Part shown: positions 24,250-32,598 of the stretch, one piece after another
How positions within the stretch are numbered: position 1 is the first letter of the stretch
Layout of the letters: each line of letters begins with the position of its first letter
Assembly (NCBI GenBank): GCA_035541655.1
Contig: DATKMY010000155.1
Location: 1 to 64,000, forward strand
Origin: CAIWHR01 sp035541655
Lineage (GTDB): Bacteria > Pseudomonadota > Gammaproteobacteria > Burkholderiales > Casimicrobiaceae
Direction of reading: 5' to 3'
DNA length: 64,000 nucleotides
Made by a program: the position numbers and the translations under genes
The notes under the pieces: generated by a model
Told to the model about the DNA's origin: nothing
Seen by the model: only the letters and a program-made list of their open reading frames with translations
The model's database searches: none

Positions 24250-24804
24250 ATGGTGAGCCTCACGACCCCTGCCGGCGAACGCAAGTTTCGTGCGGCGCCC
24301 TTCGACCTCCTCGGCGTCGACGGCAAGCGGCATTCCCTCGACTCGGTTCGCGGCGACAATGGCACCGTCGTCATGTTCATCTGCAACCACTGCCCGTACG
24401 TGAAGGCGGTCGTCGGCAAGATCGTCCGCGACATGAACGAGCTGCGGCGTCTCGGCATCGGCAGCATCGCGATCATGAGCAACGACGTCGCCGCCTATCC
24501 CGACGATTCGTTCGAGAACATGAAAGTCTTCGCCGCGCAGAACCAGTTCGCGTTTCCCTACGTGATCGACGACACGCAGGAGGTCGCGCGCGCGTACGAC
24601 GCCGTGTGCACGCCGGATTTCTTCGGCTTCGACCGCGATCTGATGCTTGCCTACCGCGGCCGCCTCGACGCCTCGGGGCGATCGAGCGATCCGAACGCCG
24701 CGCGCGAGCTCTTCGACGCAATGGTCGGAATAGCGAATACCGGCAAGGCGCCCGCCGTCCAGCACCCGTCGGTCGGCTGCTCGATCAAGTGGAAGCGGGC
24801 GTGA
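24250..24804 (+). CDS. Thioredoxin-family redoxin, cytoplasmic
   Basis: A 184-residue redoxin without signal peptide. The active segment FICNHCPYVKAV contains a C-N-H-C pair. VIDDTQEVARAYDAVCTPDFFGFD gives the cis-Pro region with a third cysteine. It ends with HPSVGCSIKWK, a signature of this peroxiredoxin-like group. The role is thiol-disulfide or peroxide chemistry in the cytoplasm, partners unknown. Distinct from the exported redoxin at 11525 (different active-site context). Confidence 0.88.
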   Translation: MVSLTTPAGERKFRAAPFDLLGVDGKRHSLDSVRGDNGTVVMFICNHCPYVKAVVGKIVRDMNELRRLGIGSIAIMSNDVAAYPDDSFENMKVFAAQNQFAFPYVIDDTQEVARAYDAVCTPDFFGFDRDLMLAYRGRLDASGRSSDPNAARELFDAMVGIANTGKAPAVQHPSVGCSIKWKRA

Positions 24805-24859
24805 GCCTGCCGCACGGTCGGGCATCCGCCAATCCGCGGCGACGGCCTCCGACGAGCGG

Positions 24860-25585
24860 CTAGCCTGCGCTCGCCGCTTCTTCCTGCAGAAATTCGAGAA
24901 CGGCATCCTTCGGCATGGCGCCGTGGCCGGCGTTGGGGACCACGCAGAGGCGTGCGCGCGGGATGAGCCTGAAGAGTTCGACGGCGTGCTCGGGCGTGAC
25001 GATGTCGCGATCGCCGATGACGAGGAGGACCGGCGTGCCGATGCTCCGCAATTGCTCGTTCGTAAGGCTCGGTTCGCTGATCCACAGGGATTTGAGGCGG
25101 CCCAGAAAGTCGGGCCAGTGTTTCGCACCGTCGGGAGACAGACGCCGGTAGTCGTCCGTAACGCGCGACCTGGCGGGATCGAAGGCTTGCAGGAGCTCCT
25201 GATGCCTCCCGGTGTAGCCGTCAAAGCGGGCATTCGCGCCGGTGACTGCGAGTTTGGTCACGCGCCCGCGGTGATGGATCGCCATGTCCAGGCCGATGAT
25301 GCCGCCGTCGCTGTAGCCGACGACAGCGGCGCTCTCGATCCCGAGTTGGCGCATCAGCTCGACCGTGTCCTCGGCCATGTCGTGATAGTGGAACGGGCGA
25401 TCGACTCGATCGGCAGTGCGTCCGTGTCCCATCTGCTCCGGCGCGATCACCCGGAATCGGGGCGCGAAGAACGGAATCCATTTCTCGGGGATCGAATCCG
25501 ATCCGCCGTGGAGCAGCAGCAACGGCGAACCCTCGCCGTGGATCTCGTAGTACATGTCGAGGCCGTTCACCGCCGCGTAGGGCAT
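24860..25585 (-). CDS. Alpha/beta hydrolase
   Basis: A 241-residue alpha/beta-fold hydrolase. The oxyanion HGGSDS follows the first strands and the nucleophile elbow is VVGYSDGGIIG (Ser in GYSDG). A late GDRDIVTPEH supplies the acid residue and NAGHGAMP the histidine. It is most like small esterases or C-C hydrolases; the substrate is unassigned. Same strand as, and 18 bp downstream of, another alpha/beta hydrolase; the two differ markedly in sequence. Confidence 0.87.
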   Translation of the reverse strand: MPYAAVNGLDMYYEIHGEGSPLLLLHGGSDSIPEKWIPFFAPRFRVIAPEQMGHGRTADRVDRPFHYHDMAEDTVELMRQLGIESAAVVGYSDGGIIGLDMAIHHRGRVTKLAVTGANARFDGYTGRHQELLQAFDPARSRVTDDYRRLSPDGAKHWPDFLGRLKSLWISEPSLTNEQLRSIGTPVLLVIGDRDIVTPEHAVELFRLIPRARLCVVPNAGHGAMPKDAVLEFLQEEAASAG

Positions 25586-25603
25586 TGACCGGGCCTCGAC
25601 CGA

Positions 25604-26392
25604 TCAGACGAACGCGCGCAGCGCGTCGAGGACGGCGTCGGGCTGCTCGGCCATCAGCGAGTGGCCGCAGTCGGGCAACTCGACGACGCGCGCGTCGCGA
25701 AGCGCGTCGGTCAACGCCCGCGCGTTCTTCGGCGGCGCCATGATGTCACGCGCGCCGACGATCGCGAGCGACGGGCAGCGCACCTTGGCCGCCGCGGCCA
25801 GCGCACCGGCGTAGGCGTTGCAGGCCGCGAGGTCCACGTGCAGCACGCCCGGCTTCGTCCGCTCGAGGAGCCGCATCGCGTTGCCGGTGAGCCAGACGCC
25901 GGGCATCGTGTTGCCGCCGAGCTGCTTGCCGGCGCTGAACGACCAGCCGTTGATCAGCTCGAACGCGACGTGGTCGTCGCGCTTCGCAGCGTCGAGCAGC
26001 ACGTCGGAGACCGCCATCGGCGCTGCAGGGCCGAGGAGCGCGACGCGCGCAACGCGCGCGGGATGCCGCGCCGCGCATTCGAGCGCCGCCAGCGCTCCCA
26101 TCGAGTGGCCGACGAGCACGGCGCTTTCGATGCCCGCCGCAGCGAGGAGCGCCGGAATCCATTCGGCGATCGCCTCGACGGATCCGAGCGCGGGTCCCGC
26201 GGAGCGTCCGTGCCCGGGCAAGTCGACCGCGAGCGCATTCCTGCCGTGATGCGCGAAGTAGCGCGATTGCAGCGTCCAGACGCTGTGATCGTTGCCGGCG
26301 CCATGGACGAAGGCCATTCCCGGCAACCCGGGCTCGAGCACCCTCCCGCCCGTGTACGCGTAGACGTCGCGGCCGGCAACCTCGAGACGCAT
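25604..26392 (-). CDS. Alpha/beta hydrolase
   Basis: A 262-residue hydrolase with FVHGAGNDHSVW near the start, DLPGHGRS, the nucleophile elbow VLVGHSMGALAAL (Ser in GHSMG), IVGARDIMAPP and a final DCGHSLMAEQP histidine. It is a full catalytic triad family member with unknown substrate. Its ATG overlaps the metY stop by one base (TGATG), so it is translationally coupled to the sulfhydrylase. A role in acyl-homoserine or thioester turnover is possible but unproven. Confidence 0.87.
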   Translation of the reverse strand: MRLEVAGRDVYAYTGGRVLEPGLPGMAFVHGAGNDHSVWTLQSRYFAHHGRNALAVDLPGHGRSAGPALGSVEAIAEWIPALLAAAGIESAVLVGHSMGALAALECAARHPARVARVALLGPAAPMAVSDVLLDAAKRDDHVAFELINGWSFSAGKQLGGNTMPGVWLTGNAMRLLERTKPGVLHVDLAACNAYAGALAAAAKVRCPSLAIVGARDIMAPPKNARALTDALRDARVVELPDCGHSLMAEQPDAVLDALRAFV

Positions 26393-27696
26393 CAGATCTT
26401 CCCCGCCGCGTAGAGCGCGCGGCTCAAATCTTCGATCAGGTCGTCGGGATTCTCGAGGCCGACCGAAAGACGGATCGTCCCCTCGGTGATGCCGGCGTTC
26501 TCGAGATCGGCAGCCGACATCCGGAAGTGCGTCGTGCTCGCCGGATGAATCACGAGCGACTTCGCGTCGCCGACATTCGCGAGATGCGAAAAGACCTTGA
26601 GCGTCTCGATGAACTTCCGCCCTTGCTCGCGCGTGCCCCCGAGGTTGAAGCTGAACACTGCGCCACAGCCTTTGGGCAGCAGCCGCTCCGCAAGCGCGCG
26701 ATCGGGATGGCTCGGGAGCTCCGGATAGCCGACCGCGGCGACCATCGGATGCTCGGCGAGGAATGCGACGAGCTTCCGCGTGTTGTCGACGTGGCGCGCC
26801 ATCCGCAGCGGCAGCGTCTCGATCCCCTGGAGGATCTGGAACGCGGTGAACGGCGCCATGCACGCGCCGAAGTCGCGAACGCCCTCGCGCCGTGCACGCA
26901 GCAGGAATGCGGCCGTCGTCGATTCCTCGGCGAAGACCATCTGATGGAATCCCGCATACGGCTCGGTCAGCGTCGGAAATTTTCCGCGCGAGGCTTCCTG
27001 ATTCCAGTCGAACTGCCCCGAGTCGACGAGGAGCCCGCCGATCACCACACCGTGGCCGGAGAGGAACTTCGTCGCCGAGTGATAGACCAGATCGGCGCCC
27101 AGCGCGAACGGCTGCATCAGATACGGCGTCGTGAACGTCGAATCGACGAGGAGCGGCAGCCCGTGCTCATGCGCGAGCTCGGCCACGCGCGGAATGTCGA
27201 GGACGTCGAGCCCCGGATTGCCGAGCGTTTCGCCGAAGAGCATCCGGGTGTTGGGGCGGATCGCCGCGCGCCACGCCTCGATGTCGCGCGGATCGACGAA
27301 CGTCGTCTCGATGCCGAAGCGCGGCAGCGTGTAGTCGAGCAGATTGTGCGAGCCACCGTAGAGCGCACGCGAGGCGACGATGTGCGAGCCCGCGCCTTGC
27401 AGCGTGACGATCGCGAGATGCAGCGCTGCCTGCCCGCTCGCCGTCGCGATCGCACCCACACCGCCCTCGAGCGCGGCGATCCGCTCTTCGAGCACCGCGC
27501 AGGTCGGATTGGAGATCCGCGAATAGAGATGACCGGCGCGCTCCATGTTGAAGAGTGCCGCCGCGTGGTCGGTGTCGGGGAAGACGTAGGACGCCGTTTG
27601 ATAGATCGGCGTTGCGCGCGCGCCCGTCGCGGGGTCGGGCCTCGCGCCGGCATGCAGCGACAGCGTGTCGAAGTGCGTGGTCCGGGGCTTGGTCAT
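26392..27696 (-). CDS. O-acetylhomoserine aminocarboxypropyltransferase (sulfhydrylase) MetY-type
   Basis: A 434-residue PLP enzyme of the Cys/Met metabolism family. It makes homocysteine from O-acetyl- or O-succinyl-homoserine and sulfide. The start ATG 27696 gives MTKPRTTHFDTLSLHAG, the standard N-terminus; in-frame sequence further upstream is non-coding. Family features are YSRISNPT, the PLP-lysine segment HSATKFLSGHG and RLSVGLENPDDLIEDL at the C-terminus. The length, longer than MetB/MetC, suits MetY. The coupled hydrolase follows. Confidence 0.92.
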   Translation of the reverse strand: MTKPRTTHFDTLSLHAGARPDPATGARATPIYQTASYVFPDTDHAAALFNMERAGHLYSRISNPTCAVLEERIAALEGGVGAIATASGQAALHLAIVTLQGAGSHIVASRALYGGSHNLLDYTLPRFGIETTFVDPRDIEAWRAAIRPNTRMLFGETLGNPGLDVLDIPRVAELAHEHGLPLLVDSTFTTPYLMQPFALGADLVYHSATKFLSGHGVVIGGLLVDSGQFDWNQEASRGKFPTLTEPYAGFHQMVFAEESTTAAFLLRARREGVRDFGACMAPFTAFQILQGIETLPLRMARHVDNTRKLVAFLAEHPMVAAVGYPELPSHPDRALAERLLPKGCGAVFSFNLGGTREQGRKFIETLKVFSHLANVGDAKSLVIHPASTTHFRMSAADLENAGITEGTIRLSVGLENPDDLIEDLSRALYAAGKI

Positions 27697-27807
27697 TGGC
27701 CGCTCTCTCGGGGGGATCGCGTCTCCACTCGCGCCGCCTATGGTAGCGTAGAGGCCGGGCGCCGATGCATTAAACTGCACGCTTGCCCCATCGCCGGAGG
27801 ACTCGAC

Positions 27808-28239
27808 ATGCAACGCAGGGGAAATGCACGTTGGCAGGGCACCGCACAGGAAGGCAGCGGCGCACTTTCGGTACAGAGCGGAACCTTGCAGGACACCCCG
27901 TACTCGTTCAAGGCGCGCTTCGGCGACGGCAAGGGGACGAATCCCGAAGAGCTCATCGCCGCCGCGCACGCGGGATGCTTCACGATGGCGCTCTCCTTCA
28001 CGCTCAACAACGCAGGCTTCACCGCGAGCGCCATCGAAACGGAGGCACAGCTCACGATGGACCCCGTCGACGGCAAACCCACGATCAAGGCGATCCATCT
28101 CGTCACCCGAGCGCAAGTTCCGGGAATCTCCGCGCAGCAGTTCTCGGAAATCGCGTCGAACGCCAAGGTCAATTGCGTCGTCTCCCGCGCGCTGTCGCCG
28201 TCGATCACCGTGACGATGAACGCAACGCTCGCGTCGTAA
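27808..28239 (+). CDS. OsmC-family peroxiredoxin
   Basis: A 143-residue OsmC/Ohr-fold protein that reduces organic hydroperoxides with two cysteines. The first is Cys 57 in AAHAGCFTMALSF, the second Cys 123 in AKVNCVVSRALS. ARWQGTAQEGSGALSV and PEELIAAAHA match the OsmC rather than the Ohr subgroup. It is divergent from metY across 111 bp and lies 16 bp before the radical SAM gene on the same strand. Confidence 0.93.
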   Translation: MQRRGNARWQGTAQEGSGALSVQSGTLQDTPYSFKARFGDGKGTNPEELIAAAHAGCFTMALSFTLNNAGFTASAIETEAQLTMDPVDGKPTIKAIHLVTRAQVPGISAQQFSEIASNAKVNCVVSRALSPSITVTMNATLAS

Positions 28240-28255
28240 GCCGATCGAAAGCTCG

Positions 28256-29359
28256 ATGACCGCTCCGTCCGCGCCGACCAAGGGCCGCGGCGCAACGTTC
28301 AATCCCGCGAATCGCTATCGCGGCGAGCAGCGCGAAGCGGTCGACGACGGCTGGGCGCCGCCGGTCGACGAGGCGGGCGGCGACGTCGAGCCGCCGCCGC
28401 TCAAGACGACGGTCCGAATCCAGCGGGCGCGCACGATCGTCAGCCGCAACGATTCGCCGGACATTCCGTTCACACAGTCGATCAATCCGTACCAGGGCTG
28501 CGAGCACGGCTGCATCTACTGCTACGCGCGGCCCACGCACGCGTATCTCGACCTCTCGCCGGGCCTCGATTTCGAGACGAAGATCTTCGCGAAGCCCAAC
28601 GCCGCGGCGCTCCTGCGCGCCGAGCTCGCGAAGCCCCGCTACCGCTGCGACCCGATCGCCCTCGGGACCAACACCGATCCGTACCAGCCGATCGAGCGCG
28701 AGTGGAAGATCACGCGCTCGGTGATCGAAACGCTCGCCGCGTGCGACCATCCACTGACGATCACGACGAAGGGCTCGTTGGTCGAGCGCGACATCGACCT
28801 GCTCGCGCCGATGGCGGCAAAGGGTCTCGTCCGCGTGTTCATCTCGATCCCCACGCTCGACCGCGGGCTCGCGCGCAAGCTCGACCCGCGCGCCGCCGCC
28901 CCGCATCGCCGCCTCGCGCTCGTCAAGCTGCTCGCCGAAGCCGGCGTGCCGGTGGGCGTCAACGTCGCGCCGGTGATTCCGCAGCTCACCGACCGCGAGC
29001 TCGAAGCGATCCTCGAGGCCGCCGCGGGCGCCGGTGCGCGGCATGCGGGCTGGACGATGCTGCGCCTTCCGCTCGAGGTCGCGCCGCTCTTTCGCGATTG
29101 GCTTGCCGCGCACTACCCTCTGCGCGCCGCGCACGTGATGAGCATCGTCCGGCAGCTCCGCGGCGGGCGCGACAACGAGCCTCGCTTTCACGCGCGGATG
29201 GGCGGCCAGGGCGAATTCGCCGATCTGATCCGCAAGCGCTTCGCGATCGCCTGCAAGCGACTCGACCTCAATACGGATCGCGAACCGAAGCTCGACACGA
29301 CGCTGTTCCGGCCCCCGTCGGCGCCCGGCGGTGCGCCGCAACTCGATCTGTTCGCCTGA
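28256..29359 (+). CDS. PA0069-type radical SAM protein (SplB-like)
   Basis: A 367-residue iron-sulfur enzyme. The radical SAM cluster motif CEHGCIYCYA supplies Cys 82, 86 and 89 in CxxxCxxC form and is followed by RPTHAYLDLSPGLDFE, the signature of the PA0069 subfamily. A basic, low-complexity N-terminal 50 residues precede it. Spore photoproduct lyase is the nearest known relative, but the reaction of this subfamily is not established. Probably cotranscribed with osmC (16 bp gap). Confidence 0.93.
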   Translation: MTAPSAPTKGRGATFNPANRYRGEQREAVDDGWAPPVDEAGGDVEPPPLKTTVRIQRARTIVSRNDSPDIPFTQSINPYQGCEHGCIYCYARPTHAYLDLSPGLDFETKIFAKPNAAALLRAELAKPRYRCDPIALGTNTDPYQPIEREWKITRSVIETLAACDHPLTITTKGSLVERDIDLLAPMAAKGLVRVFISIPTLDRGLARKLDPRAAAPHRRLALVKLLAEAGVPVGVNVAPVIPQLTDRELEAILEAAAGAGARHAGWTMLRLPLEVAPLFRDWLAAHYPLRAAHVMSIVRQLRGGRDNEPRFHARMGGQGEFADLIRKRFAIACKRLDLNTDREPKLDTTLFRPPSAPGGAPQLDLFA

Positions 29360-29383
29360 CGCAACCGCGTCGCGGCGATTCGC

Positions 29384-29788
29384 TCATTCGCCGCGGATTT
29401 CGCCGGCTGCCGTGTCGCAAATGACGGCCTGGGCGACGTGGCAAGCGAGCTTCCCGACGCTGTCGTAGCTCGGCGCGATCGCCGTCACCTTGAGTCTGAT
29501 CCCCGCGACCTCGATCGCGTCGTTGACGTTCGCCCTCGTCGTCGCGCGAAGCAGCAGGATCGCGTCGTCGCGCCCCGGCGGAGTCGACGGCCGATCGGGT
29601 GCGCTGCCGATCCTTGCGGAGACGTCGGCGTGAACGCCGGGAAGCTTGAGGACCACGCACAGTTCGTCGCTCGTCGCCTCGAAAGCGCCTCGCCCACGGT
29701 CATCGGGTGCTCCGGCTTTGATGATCGTGCAGTGAACCTCGGTGTCGGCGGGCGGCTCGGCAGGACGTTCCGGTGGCTCGCTCGACAT
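29384..29788 (-). CDS. Hypothetical protein
   Basis: A 134-residue acidic protein that I do not recognise. The first 16 residues are proline- and glutamate-rich (MSSEPPERPAEPPADTE), and beta-strand-like hydrophobic segments follow (LCVVLKLPGV, AILLLRATT, IRLKVTAIAP). Three cysteines are spread through it, and there is no signal peptide. Codon usage resembles neighbours, and it lies 17 bp downstream of the EamA transporter gene on the same strand. That position makes it more likely real than a chance frame. Confidence 0.5.
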   Translation of the reverse strand: MSSEPPERPAEPPADTEVHCTIIKAGAPDDRGRGAFEATSDELCVVLKLPGVHADVSARIGSAPDRPSTPPGRDDAILLLRATTRANVNDAIEVAGIRLKVTAIAPSYDSVGKLACHVAQAVICDTAAGEIRGE

Positions 29789-29805
29789 GCGCTTCCCTCA
29801 ATGGC

Positions 29806-30702
29806 TCACGGTTCGGGCGTCGCAAGCTCGGGCCTGCGCACGATGAGCGCGACACCGATGATGCCGATCACCATGCCCGCGAGCGCCGTTGCATCGAGCG
29901 TTTCGCCGAAGATGAAGTAAGCCATCGCAGCGGTCGTGATCGGCGTAAGGTAGAAGAGGCTCGCCACGCGCGTCGCTTCGCCGCGCTTGATCAGGTAGAA
30001 GAGGACGGAGATCGCGCCGATCGAGAGCACAAGCACGAGCCACGCGAGCGCCACGACGAGATCGACCGTCCAGGCGACCCGCATCGTCTCGGTGAAACCG
30101 GCGAGCGGCAGCAGGAGAGCCAGTGCGACGCCAAATTGGATCACGGATCCGGTCCGGAGATCGAAGGCCGGACAGTAACGCTTCTGATATACGGTGCCGG
30201 CGGTAATGCTGACGAGCGCGAGCACCGCCCACGCCATGCTGATCGGAGTGAGTCCCTCCAGCGATGTCTTTTGCCACATCACCATCACCACGCCGCCGAA
30301 TCCGAGCGCGAGGCCGAGCCACTGGAGCGCAGTCACACGCTCTTTCAAAAACGGCGCCGCGGCGAACGCCGTGACGACCGGCTGGAGCCCGACGACGAGC
30401 GCGGTCACGCCCGCCGGCATTCCGTGAAACACGGCGGAAAAGCAGCCGCCGAGGTAACCGCCCTGGATGAGCGCGCCGGCGACGCCGATGTGCGCGGCCT
30501 CGCGGGCTGTCGCCGGCCACTTCGCGCGGAGCACGACGGCGAGCGGAAGCATCAGCAGCAGCACGAACGCGAAGCGTAGGCTCAGAAACGTGAACGGCTC
30601 GATGTACGGGACGCCGAGCTTCGACGCGATGAAGCCGGTGCTCCACAACACGACAAAGAGCGGCGGTGCGAGCGCCGCCCATCGGAAAGAGTGCCCCGGC
30701 AT
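29806..30702 (-). CDS. EamA/DMT-family exporter
   Basis: A 298-residue inner-membrane protein of ten helices formed by two EamA repeats: the first opens LFVVLWSTGFIASKLG, the second around ISMAWAVLALVSITAGTVYQ. LTPITTAAMAYFIFGE near the end is the typical helix 9 motif. Family members export metabolites such as amino acids; the substrate is unknown. ATG 30702 (MPGHSFRW) is preferred because the 30-residue upstream extension to 30792 is not membrane-like and would reach the divergent gene. Confidence 0.88.
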   Translation of the reverse strand: MPGHSFRWAALAPPLFVVLWSTGFIASKLGVPYIEPFTFLSLRFAFVLLLMLPLAVVLRAKWPATAREAAHIGVAGALIQGGYLGGCFSAVFHGMPAGVTALVVGLQPVVTAFAAAPFLKERVTALQWLGLALGFGGVVMVMWQKTSLEGLTPISMAWAVLALVSITAGTVYQKRYCPAFDLRTGSVIQFGVALALLLPLAGFTETMRVAWTVDLVVALAWLVLVLSIGAISVLFYLIKRGEATRVASLFYLTPITTAAMAYFIFGETLDATALAGMVIGIIGVALIVRRPELATPEP

Positions 30703-30790
30703 GCTGCCTCCAAGAATACCATCGCGCAGGGCCAACACAGCCGGGCGTCGGAAGCCGTTCGTGGTCCATACTATCGGCCGGAGACCGACC

Positions 30791-31438
30791 ATGGCATCAC
30801 TGACCGAACGCCTCGCGCAGTGCTACAGCGGCGCAGTGCACGACGTGCTGCGGATGATGGGACACGAGAACATCGTGCTCCCTCCCGACATCAAGGCGAT
30901 CGCGCCGGGCACGCGGCTCGCCGGCCCCGTCTGGACCGTGTCCGGCCACATCGATCGCACGAAGACCCGCGACGAGACGCTGCTCGGCTGGTGCACGCTG
31001 CTCTCGAAAGCGCCCGCTGGCCATGTCGTCGTCTGCCAGCCCAACAATCGCGAAGTCGCGCTGATGGGCGAGCTCTCCGCGCAGACGCTGCATACGCGCG
31101 GCGTGCTCGGCTACGTCGTCGACGGCGGCTCGCGCGACACCGATCTCGTGCTCGCGCAGGGTTTCCCCGTGTTCTGCTCCTTCCTGACGCCGGCGGACAT
31201 CGTCCAGCGCTGGATCCCCGATCGCTACGGCGAGCCGGTGACGATCGGCAACGTGACGATCTCGACAGGCGACTACCTGCTCGGCGACCGCGACGGCGTG
31301 GTGATCGTTCCGCGGCCGGTCGCGGAGGAAGTGGTCGCGAAGACCGAGGAGGTCGTCGCCACCGAAAGCGAGATGCGCCGTGCGTTGGTGGGCGGCATGG
31401 ATCCGGTCGCGGCGTACAACAAGTATGGCAAGTTCTGA
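30791..31438 (+). CDS. RraA-family protein (dimethylmenaquinone methyltransferase-like/aldolase)
   Basis: A 215-residue protein of the RraA fold, which covers RNase E regulators and 4-hydroxy-4-methyl-2-oxoglutarate aldolase/oxaloacetate decarboxylases. The key segment VDGGSRDTDLV supplies the R-D-x-x-D that binds substrate and Mg in the aldolases; GVVIVPRPVAEEV is the usual C-terminal block. It is longer than E. coli RraA (about 161), favouring a metabolic enzyme. Its 3' end overlaps the following SAF-domain gene by 14 bp. Confidence 0.85.
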   Translation: MASLTERLAQCYSGAVHDVLRMMGHENIVLPPDIKAIAPGTRLAGPVWTVSGHIDRTKTRDETLLGWCTLLSKAPAGHVVVCQPNNREVALMGELSAQTLHTRGVLGYVVDGGSRDTDLVLAQGFPVFCSFLTPADIVQRWIPDRYGEPVTIGNVTISTGDYLLGDRDGVVIVPRPVAEEVVAKTEEVVATESEMRRALVGGMDPVAAYNKYGKF

Positions 31439-31739
31439 GGCAAAGAAAGGTGCCGAACGCCACGAGCGCGGCGTGCTGCGACTTTCTCCTCCCGACAACG
31501 TCGCCGTCGCGCTGCGCCCGCTCAAGGCGGGCGAGACGGTGATGCTCGACGGCGTCGCGCTCACCGTGAACCGCAACGTTCCCGTGAGCCAGAAGCTCGC
31601 CGCGTGCGCGATCGCGAAGGGCGAGCTCGTCGTCAAGTACGGCTGCACGATCGGAATCGCGACCGTCGCGATCGAGCCCGGCGAGCACCTGCACGCGGGA
31701 AACGTCGAAGCGCACTACGGATCGACGCTGGACTCCTGA
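31425..31739 (+). CDS. Stand-alone SAF-domain protein (UxaA N-terminal-like)
   Basis: A 104-residue protein equal to the small N-terminal domain of altronate/galactarate dehydratases: VLRLSPPDNVAVALRPLKAG, then VPVSQKLAACAIAKGELVVKYG and IEPGEHLH. In split enzymes this subunit is followed by the large UxaA subunit, but none is found here. It overlaps the RraA-family gene by 14 bp, implying coupled translation. A full-length fused homolog lies at 56402-57937. The role is unknown without a partner; it may act with a distant large subunit. Confidence 0.82.
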   Translation: MASSEAKKGAERHERGVLRLSPPDNVAVALRPLKAGETVMLDGVALTVNRNVPVSQKLAACAIAKGELVVKYGCTIGIATVAIEPGEHLHAGNVEAHYGSTLDS

Positions 31740-31857
31740 GTTCGGCCCCCCGCGGACTTCAGGCTGGCCGATACCCGATACATGCGCCGGGGGCTCGCGC
31801 TGTTTGCCATCGCCACGGCAAACAGGCATCCTCGGCACGTCAGCTCACGAGGGCTCC

Positions 31858-32511
31858 ATGGCGAACATCCCCGACGACATCTTCACCGAGCCCGACGACG
31901 TTTCTCCGGACACGCTGGCCAATCTGGGTCCGCTACGGCGCCTGGCCGGAGAGTGGCAGTCGGATCAGGGCGTGGACATCAATCCGAAAGCGGAAGGGCC
32001 GGAGAGGCGGGTGTTCCGCGAGCATGTACGAATGGATCCGATCGATCCGCAGGCCAACGGGCCGCAACTCTTCTACGGACTGCGCTACCACATTCACATC
32101 AACACCCCCGAAGAGCTCACCACCTTTCACGATCAGGTCGGTTACTGGCTTTGGGAACCGGCCACCGGCCTGATCATGCAGACGATCGCCATTCCCCGCG
32201 GCCAGGTGGTGCTGGCGGGCGGAACGGCGGCGCCGGACGACAAGCGCATCTCGGTCGAGGCGCGGCGCGGCGATACCCGATTCGGCATCTGCTCGACGAC
32301 CTTCCTCGACGAGGCGTTTCGCACCGACTACTACCGCATCGACATCACCTTCAACGACGACGACAGCTGGACTTACGTGACGCGCACGGACCTGGCGGTG
32401 CGCGGGAAGACGCCGGCGTTCGACCATCGCGACACCAACACGTTGCGGCGGATCGGGCCGCCCAGGCCGAACCCGCTCTTCAATCTGGTGAAGGCGGGCA
32501 AGGGGCGCTAG
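31858..32511 (+). CDS. FABP/nitrobindin-like heme-binding beta-barrel protein
   Basis: A 217-residue cytoplasmic protein resembling the FABP-like heme-binding family. It shows LAGEWQSDQGVDINP, then repeated beta strands (FYGLRYHIHINTPEE, VGYWLWEPATGLIMQTIAIPRGQ, ISVEARRGDTRFGI). The C-terminal DHRDTNTLRRI contains a histidine in the position of the nitrobindin ligand. Family members bind heme or fatty acids. The start ATG 31858 gives MANIPDDIF; an earlier in-frame ATG at 31804 is less convincing. Confidence 0.7.
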   Translation: MANIPDDIFTEPDDVSPDTLANLGPLRRLAGEWQSDQGVDINPKAEGPERRVFREHVRMDPIDPQANGPQLFYGLRYHIHINTPEELTTFHDQVGYWLWEPATGLIMQTIAIPRGQVVLAGGTAAPDDKRISVEARRGDTRFGICSTTFLDEAFRTDYYRIDITFNDDDSWTYVTRTDLAVRGKTPAFDHRDTNTLRRIGPPRPNPLFNLVKAGKGR

Positions 32512-32598
32512 AACCGCGGGCGCCGTTCGATCGCAGAACGGCGACTGCCCCGAGTCGCCCGCCCGCAGGGCATCTGCGAAGGGACGCATGCGCAGGCC

